Below are positions 43,286 to 47,756 of a stretch of DNA of 47,756 bases, piece by piece. Each line of letters starts with the position of its first letter. Position 1 is the first letter of the stretch. The stretch is from positions 70,421 through 118,176 of the forward strand of contig CANPYX010000004.1 in the NCBI GenBank assembly GCA_947588955.1. The letters are read 5' to 3'. The DNA comes from an uncultured Oscillospiraceae bacterium (GTDB taxonomy: Bacteria; Bacillota; Clostridia; Oscillospirales; Oscillospiraceae). Below the pieces are notes generated by a model, which had not been told where the DNA came from, ran no database searches, and was given only the letters and a program-made list of their open reading frames with translations. The position numbers and the translations under genes are program-made.

Positions 43286-45784
43286 TCACAGCTTTTTGAT
43301 AAACGCGCCCGCCGCCTTGAGCATGAGGCGCTTTTCCGTGCCGCCGAAGCTGACGGTCAAAAGCGCGTCCCCCGGCATTTCGGTGACGGCGGTGACGGTG
43401 CCGTCGCCGAAGGCCTTGTGGTGTATTTTGTCGCCCACCGTAAGCTTCGGCAGGGAGGGGGCGGGAGACGGCGCGGCGCGTCTCTGGGGCGCGGTAGATA
43501 CCCGGTCCTTTCCGGGCAATACGGGCGAGCCTGAGGACCTTGCCGCGCGGGGGTATCCCCCGAAGCCCCGACTCCCGCCGTAGCCGCGGTCGTCGCCGTT
43601 TTTCCAGCCGCCGTATGCGTTTTCGAGGTAGGAGAAATCGAGATAATCCGGGTCCGGCTCGCGGGTGAAAACGTCCCTGTCGGGCATTTCAGGCTTGTCG
43701 ATGTGCTCGTCGGGTATCTCCTCCACGAACCTGGACACGAGATTCGAGGTGGTGCGCCCGAAGAGCATTCTCCGCTTCGCCGCGGTGAGCGTCAGCTTCC
43801 GGCGCGCGCGTGTAAGCGCCACGTAGCAAAGCCTGCGCTCCTCCTCCATCTCCTCCTCGTCGCCGATGGAGCGGGAGGAGGGGAAAATGCCGTCCTCAAG
43901 CCCGGCGATGAAGACCCAGGGGAACTCCAGCCCCTTGGCGGAGTGTATGGTCATCATCACAACGCTGTCCTCGCCGGAGTCCATGCTGTCAAGGTCAGTG
44001 TAAAGCGCGATCTCGTCCAGAAAGCCGGAGAGTGAGGGCGTCTCGGCGCGGGAGGCGTAGGAGACGATGTTGCTCTTGAGCTCCTTTATGTTGTCTATCC
44101 GCGCCAGCGCCTCGTCGGAGTCGCCCAGCGCCGCCATGTAGCCGGTCTTGTCCAGGAGCGCGTCGTAAAAGTCCTCCAGGCTCAGGTCCTCCGAGAGGCG
44201 GCGCAGCTCCATGATGAGGGTGAGGAACCCCAGGAGCTTCCCGGCGGCGGACTTGAGCTCCGGTATGCTCTGGGCGTCGGCGGCTACGTCCAGGATCGGC
44301 CGCCGCTCACGGGCGGCGACGGTCCGGAGCCTTTCCACCGTGGTGCCGCCGATACCCCGTGGAGGGTTATTTATTATCCTCAGGAGCCTCAGGTCGTCGG
44401 AGGGGTTATTGACCACGCAAAGGTACGCGGTTATGTCCTTTATCTCCATGCGGTCAAAGAACCTGGTGCCGCCCACAACTCGGTAGGGGATGCTCATGCG
44501 CTTGAAGGCGTACTCTATGCGATTGGACTGGGCGTTCATCCGGTAGAGCACGGCAAAGTCGCTCCAGCGCATACCCGAAGCGACGCCGCCGACGATCTCG
44601 CCGGCTATGTACGCCGCCTCCTCGTCGTCGTTTTCGGAGATGTTCAGCTTCAACCTTTCCCCGTCGCCCGCGTCGGTCCAAAGGCTCTTGCCCTTTCGCC
44701 CGCGGTTGTGCTTTATCACCGAGTTTGCCGCCTCCAGTATGTGTCCGGTGGAGCGGTAGTTCTGCTCAAGCTTGATGACCCGGGTGTTTTTGAACCGGCT
44801 TTCAAAGCCGAGTATGTTCTCGATCGTGGCGCCTCGGAACCTGTAAATGCTCTGGTCGTCGTCGCCAACAACGCAGATGTTGCCGTGACCGCCCGCCAGG
44901 AATGCGGCGAGCATGTACTGGAGGGAGCTGGTGTCCTGGTACTCGTCCACCAGCACGTATTTAAACTGCCTTTGCCAACGCTCCCGCTCCTCCGGGCACT
45001 CCTTGAAGAGCTTCACGGTGTAGAAGATGAGGTCGTCAAAATCCAGGGCGTCGGAGGAGAGAAGCCGCCGGGAGTATTCCGAGTAGGCGCGGGCTATGAG
45101 CTTTGCTTTTGGGTCCCAGCCCTTCTCAGCCTCGGCGGCGTATTCGGAGGGGGATATGTACTTGTCCTTGGCGCGGCTTATGGCGGAGAGCACGTCCTTC
45201 ACCGGGAAAGCCTTCTCGTCCATGTTCAGGTCCTTGAGCACGCGCTTCATAACCGCCTGGGAGTCGGCGGTGTCGTAGATGGTGAAGGAGGTGGAGATGC
45301 CCAGAGCGCCGGCGCTGCGGCGGAGCATACGCACGCAGGCGGAGTGGAAGGTCATGGCCCATATGTCCTCCGCGCCCTCTCCCAGCTTGTTCGCAAGGCG
45401 GGTCTTCAGCTCGTCCGCCGCCTTGTTGGTGAAGGTTATGGCGATGACGCGCCAGGGCTCCACCGGGTCCAGGGCGCAGATCTCCCGCGTCTCCGGCGAG
45501 GGCTCGCCGGGACATTTGAGGGCGTTTTCAAGCACGGCAAGCTCGGCCTCGCCCATGTCCACCGGCACCCGGTCACAGTCCGAGGCGCGCCCGTAGCGGA
45601 TGAGGTTGTATATCCGGTCAATCAGCACCGTGGTCTTGCCGCTCCCAGCGCCAGCCAGAAGGAGCAGGGGACCCTCGGTGGCAAGCGCCGCCTTGCGCTG
45701 CATCTCGTTGAGGCGCGTGAAGTCGCGGGCGATGAGCTCCCGCCGCGCCCTCACGAACCGGCGTTCAAATTCACTTCTGTCCAT
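43286..45784 (-). CDS. pcrA: ATP-dependent DNA helicase PcrA/UvrD
   Basis: 3'-5' SF1A helicase for repair and removal of recombination intermediates. The 832-aa protein has Walker A AGAGSGKTT (44-52), motif Ia ITFTNKAA, motif II DEYQDTS, motif III GDDDQSIYRFRGA, motif IV LEQNYRS, motif V TIHSAKGLEFPWVF and motif VI ALTRARRKL. A C-terminal GYGGSRGFGGYPR-type disordered linker leads to a Tudor-like VGDKIHHKAFGDGTV tail that binds RNA polymerase in PcrA. An unusual acidic insert of about 40 residues (64-109) separates motif I from Ia. The RBS is A/G-rich (AAAGGAA). Confidence 0.95.
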   Translation of the reverse strand: MDRSEFERRFVRARRELIARDFTRLNEMQRKAALATEGPLLLLAGAGSGKTTVLIDRIYNLIRYGRASDCDRVPVDMGEAELAVLENALKCPGEPSPETREICALDPVEPWRVIAITFTNKAADELKTRLANKLGEGAEDIWAMTFHSACVRMLRRSAGALGISTSFTIYDTADSQAVMKRVLKDLNMDEKAFPVKDVLSAISRAKDKYISPSEYAAEAEKGWDPKAKLIARAYSEYSRRLLSSDALDFDDLIFYTVKLFKECPEERERWQRQFKYVLVDEYQDTSSLQYMLAAFLAGGHGNICVVGDDDQSIYRFRGATIENILGFESRFKNTRVIKLEQNYRSTGHILEAANSVIKHNRGRKGKSLWTDAGDGERLKLNISENDDEEAAYIAGEIVGGVASGMRWSDFAVLYRMNAQSNRIEYAFKRMSIPYRVVGGTRFFDRMEIKDITAYLCVVNNPSDDLRLLRIINNPPRGIGGTTVERLRTVAARERRPILDVAADAQSIPELKSAAGKLLGFLTLIMELRRLSEDLSLEDFYDALLDKTGYMAALGDSDEALARIDNIKELKSNIVSYASRAETPSLSGFLDEIALYTDLDSMDSGEDSVVMMTIHSAKGLEFPWVFIAGLEDGIFPSSRSIGDEEEMEEERRLCYVALTRARRKLTLTAAKRRMLFGRTTSNLVSRFVEEIPDEHIDKPEMPDRDVFTREPDPDYLDFSYLENAYGGWKNGDDRGYGGSRGFGGYPRAARSSGSPVLPGKDRVSTAPQRRAAPSPAPSLPKLTVGDKIHHKAFGDGTVTAVTEMPGDALLTVSFGGTEKRLMLKAAGAFIKKL

Positions 45785-45825
45785 AAATTTTTCCTTTTCC
45801 TGATTTCTGCGGATTTTCTCCCGCT

Positions 45826-45854
45826 ATTATACACCGTGCGCGGGCAAAAGAAAA
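45826..45854 (-). promoter_or_regulatory. Possible pcrA promoter
   Basis: TATAAT on the minus strand (45831-45826), 41 bp before the start; the -35 (TTTTCT, spacer 17) is poor. Confidence 0.4.
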
Positions 45855-45857
45855 GAA

Positions 45858-45891
45858 CAAAAATGACTGAGGCCCTTGACGGGCCCCAGTC
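45858..45891 (-). terminator. Terminator of the UDG-GNAT operon
   Basis: Minus strand: GACTGGGGCCC-gtcaa-GGGCCTCAGTC (one mismatch) followed by ATTTTTG. It lies about 120 nt beyond the GNAT stop. Confidence 0.65.
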
Positions 45892-45910
45892 GATAGAAAA
45901 AGAGGATAAA

Positions 45911-45964
45911 ATGAAAAAGGTGAATTATCATGTTCACGGTCTTATCTTACCCCAAAATCATTAA
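45911..45964 (+). CDS. Possible 17-codon small ORF
   Basis: MKKVNYHVHGLILPQNH, with AAGAGGA 4 nt before the ATG. It stands alone on the plus strand between two minus-strand genes. There is no evidence of conservation; it could be a chance ORF. Confidence 0.2.
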   Translation: MKKVNYHVHGLILPQNH

Positions 45965-46012
45965 GAGAAAAACATTCAGGTGTGACAAAAGTATTAAATT
46001 CGAATTTAAATT

Positions 46013-46861
46013 TCATTCATTAAATCGGCTGAACCCAATGCCCAGCCAGGCGTTCCTGTCCTCAGGAACGGGGGAGGAGGACCAGATCATGCCCAGCGGC
46101 GCCGCCTCGTCGCCGTCCCGGACGGGGGCGTCATAGACGAACCTCTCCCGGTTTACCGCCCTCGCGACCAGCGCCGCGGCGTTGTACTGGCTGCCTGAGG
46201 GGACGATGAGCTCCCGGATATACGCCCTTTCCCCCTCCGTCTCCACCGCCGCGCAGCATCGGACGCCGTCGGAGACAAGATAGTAAAGCCCGCCGCCGGA
46301 GCCTGCCGCCGTGAGCTCCCAGTATTCCAGCGCCTTCAAATCCGGGTCGATGTGGTCCTGCCCGTGGAGAAGCTCCTCCCGCAAAGCTGCGTACCCGCGG
46401 AGCGTGACCGAGGTGACGCTCCCGTTGAGCGGCAGTCCCACGTCCACGCAGTCGTGGCGGGAGACGGTGAAAAACGGCTTGAAGCCGAAGCCCTCATAGA
46501 GGGGAAAAAGGGATGGAGAGATGGGCCGCACCACGCCGATGCCCGATGTTGTGGCGGCGTCGACGGCCATTTTCAGGACCTTCCCGCCGTACCCCTGTCC
46601 CCGCGCCTCAGGGAGCGTCCCCCAGCCGCAGACAGCCCTGCATGGCGTCCAGCGCCCGTCGGACACCAGGTCGCCAAGCTTCACCGAGTACGCCGCGGAG
46701 ACGATGACGCCGTCCGAAAGGCACACCGCCGCCGCGCCGGGGGTGTAGACCGTCTGAAAAAAGGCGTCTATACGCCCGTCCGTGTCAGAAAAGACCGACC
46801 GCCAAAGAGATTTTAGCCCCGGCTCGTCACCGGGCAGAGAAAAACGAAATTCCACGCTCAT
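46013..46861 (-). CDS. GNAT-family acetyltransferase (Eis-like N-terminal region)
   Basis: The 282-aa protein has an N-terminal GNAT domain with the acetyl-CoA loop TLPEARGQGYGGKVLK (about residues 82-97; R-G-x-G-Y-G) and LYEGFGFKPFF, followed by a second, weaker half (about 150-282) resembling the tandem-GNAT layout of Eis-type proteins without their C-terminal sterol-carrier domain. Substrate is unknown. It starts 9 bp after the UDG stop with only a distant GAGGAA, so translation may be coupled. GC content matches its neighbours, unlike the other GNAT gene. Confidence 0.82.
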   Translation of the reverse strand: MSVEFRFSLPGDEPGLKSLWRSVFSDTDGRIDAFFQTVYTPGAAAVCLSDGVIVSAAYSVKLGDLVSDGRWTPCRAVCGWGTLPEARGQGYGGKVLKMAVDAATTSGIGVVRPISPSLFPLYEGFGFKPFFTVSRHDCVDVGLPLNGSVTSVTLRGYAALREELLHGQDHIDPDLKALEYWELTAAGSGGGLYYLVSDGVRCCAAVETEGERAYIRELIVPSGSQYNAAALVARAVNRERFVYDAPVRDGDEAAPLGMIWSSSPVPEDRNAWLGIGFSRFNE

Positions 46862-46870
46862 AAGATAAAA

Positions 46871-47458
46871 TCAGTTCCTCGCGCCGTAAGTCTCCGGCGA
46901 CAGCTCCCTTATTTTTTCCTGAAGGTTTTTAAGGTCCACAAATGTGTCGGGCTTTTTCCGCGGGTCGCGCAAAAGCGCCGCCGGATGGTAAAGAGCCGTG
47001 TACTGCACCCCGCCCACGTCAAAAAATTGCCCGTGCTCCCGGGAAATCTTGAAGTCCGGCTTTATAAGCACCTGCGCCGCTATGCGTCCGAGACAGACGA
47101 CGATTTTCGGCCTTATAAGCTCCATCTGCGCCCTCAGCCAGCCGATACACGCCTCCTGCTCGGTGTTCAGCGGGTCACGGTTGTGTGGCGGACGGCACTT
47201 CACGATGTTGGCTATGTATATGTTCTTGTGGCGGTCCAGGTCGATTATTTTCAGCATGATGTCAAGAAGCTGCCCGCCCCTGCCAACAAAGGGCTCGCCC
47301 TGCAGGTCCTCGTTTTCTCCGGGACCCTCGCCCACGAACATGACCCCCGCGTCCCTGACCCCCACGCCGAAAACGGGGTTTGTGCGCGTCTCATAAAGCG
47401 GACACCGCGTACACGCCGCGGCTGCATGTTCAAGCTCCTCCCAGGTCACATTTTTCAC
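46871..47458 (-). CDS. Type 4 uracil-DNA glycosylase (4Fe-4S)
   Basis: Removes uracil from DNA to start base-excision repair. The 195-aa protein has the four cluster cysteines C16, C19, C88 and C104 (CTRCP, VKCRPP, EACI), motif A GEGPGENEDLQGEPFVGRGG (about residues 43-62) and the leucine-loop motif HPAALLR. Family 4 proteins are typically 190-220 aa. AAAGGAG is 6 nt before ATG 47458. It is first in an operon with the GNAT gene. Confidence 0.94.
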   Translation of the reverse strand: MKNVTWEELEHAAAACTRCPLYETRTNPVFGVGVRDAGVMFVGEGPGENEDLQGEPFVGRGGQLLDIMLKIIDLDRHKNIYIANIVKCRPPHNRDPLNTEQEACIGWLRAQMELIRPKIVVCLGRIAAQVLIKPDFKISREHGQFFDVGGVQYTALYHPAALLRDPRKKPDTFVDLKNLQEKIRELSPETYGARN

Positions 47459-47486
47459 TCCTTTGGTTTTAGTGTTATGGGATAAC

Positions 47487-47514
47487 AGTATAACATATGT
47501 GTGGAAAAATGCAA
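47487..47514 (-). promoter_or_regulatory. Promoter of the UDG gene
   Basis: Minus strand TTGCAT (47514-47509), 16-bp spacer, TATACT (47492-47487) with TG extension, 29 bp before the start. Confidence 0.65.
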
Positions 47515-47530
47515 GCCCACTTTTGCTCCA

Positions 47531-47681
47531 ACACTCCTGAGCCGCTGGGCTCCTTTCAGGACCGCGCCCTTAATGGGCGCGGGGGATTTACTTTCCTCTC
47601 TTTTTGATTTCGTCAAAAAGAGAGGAAAGTAGCAAAGGAGAGAAAAACCGACCAGGGAGGGATAATGATATCCCTCCCTGG
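47531..47681 (+). repeat. Family 2 structured repeat, copy 2d
   Basis: Stem GAGCCGCTGGGCTC, then CGCGCCCTTAATGGGCGCGG, GGATTTACTTTC, stem CTCTCTTTTTGA/TCAAAAAGAGAG, GAAAGTAGCAAAGGAGAG and final stem CCAGGGAGGGAT/ATCCCTCCCTGG. Very close to copy 2a except for compensated changes in the CTCTCTTT stem. The last 75 bases of the window hold no feature I can support. Confidence 0.7.
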
Positions 47682-47756
47682 CAGCTTGTCAAAAAACCAC
47701 CTCACGCCCAGCGTAAGTGTGCGTATGGGTGGCTAAAAATGGCAAATATGGTAGTA

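Noticed and set aside
44708..45964. 418-codon plus-strand ORF opposite pcrA
   Set aside because: Antisense shadow of the helicase; only its last 17 codons lie beyond pcrA and were listed as a doubtful small ORF.

Overview
The window looks like a chromosome segment of a GC-rich, spore-forming Clostridia (Oscillospiraceae-like gut Firmicute). Evidence: a complete spoIIAA-spoIIAB-sigF operon, a valS T-box leader, Gram-positive style RBSs (GGAGG class), ATGA/GTGA stop-start overlaps inside operons, strict-anaerobe enzymes (class III ribonucleotide reductase nrdD/nrdG) and mostly G/C-ending codons. The taxonomic placement is inferred from gene content only; no rRNA or tRNA gene was seen.

Layout. 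1-7.5 kb (+): 3' part of a SEDS glycosyltransferase (ftsW/rodA type) and its partner transpeptidase, plsY, uppP, ftsK/spoIIIE and a nucleoside-phosphorylase-like gene: envelope and division functions. 7.8-11.6 kb (-): nrdG, nrdD with an elaborate promoter, sfsA. 11.7-14.6 kb (+): trkA-trkH potassium uptake. 14.8-19.6 kb (-): asnB and a secreted GH53 endo-galactanase, separated by a 0.72-kb composite palindromic element. 19.8-25.0 kb (+): OmpR-type regulator, short intramembrane-type histidine kinase, ABC ATPase and large FtsX-type permease (a probable envelope-stress or peptide-resistance module). 25.3-27.0 kb (-): an AT-richer patch with a GNAT acetyltransferase and a YcxB-like membrane protein that share a duplicated promoter block. 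27.2-30.8 kb (+): prfA-tsaC-coaE-M18 aminopeptidase. 31.1 kb (+): ClpP-like tepA. 32.1-35.9 kb (-): cdaR-type regulator, ftsE, ftsX and an EnvC/PcsB-like M23 hydrolase, apparently one operon. 36.2-37.9 kb (+): DUF4830-like protein and an AraC/GyrI-like regulator. 37.9-41.0 kb (+): T-box and valS. 41.1-42.5 kb (+): spoIIAA-spoIIAB-sigF. 42.6-47.5 kb (-): 4Fe-4S uracil-DNA glycosylase, GNAT, pcrA/uvrD and a HAD phosphatase.

The most unusual feature is the noncoding DNA. At least three families of structured repeats, plus a further three-hairpin element, sit in intergenic spaces. Family 1 (four copies) has four consecutive hairpins; hairpin B has a different sequence in each copy but remains perfectly complementary around an invariant TGCG loop, and each copy directly follows a gene in that gene's orientation. 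Family 2 (five copies or fragments) shows the same compensated variability. Other notable points are a valS T-box whose core and terminator are separated by a 128-nt insert closed by a 15-bp perfect helix, a perfect palindrome filling the nrdD promoter spacer beside NrdR-like boxes, and an 11-bp-period direct repeat upstream of the ABC operon. No CRISPR array, prophage or transposase gene was seen.
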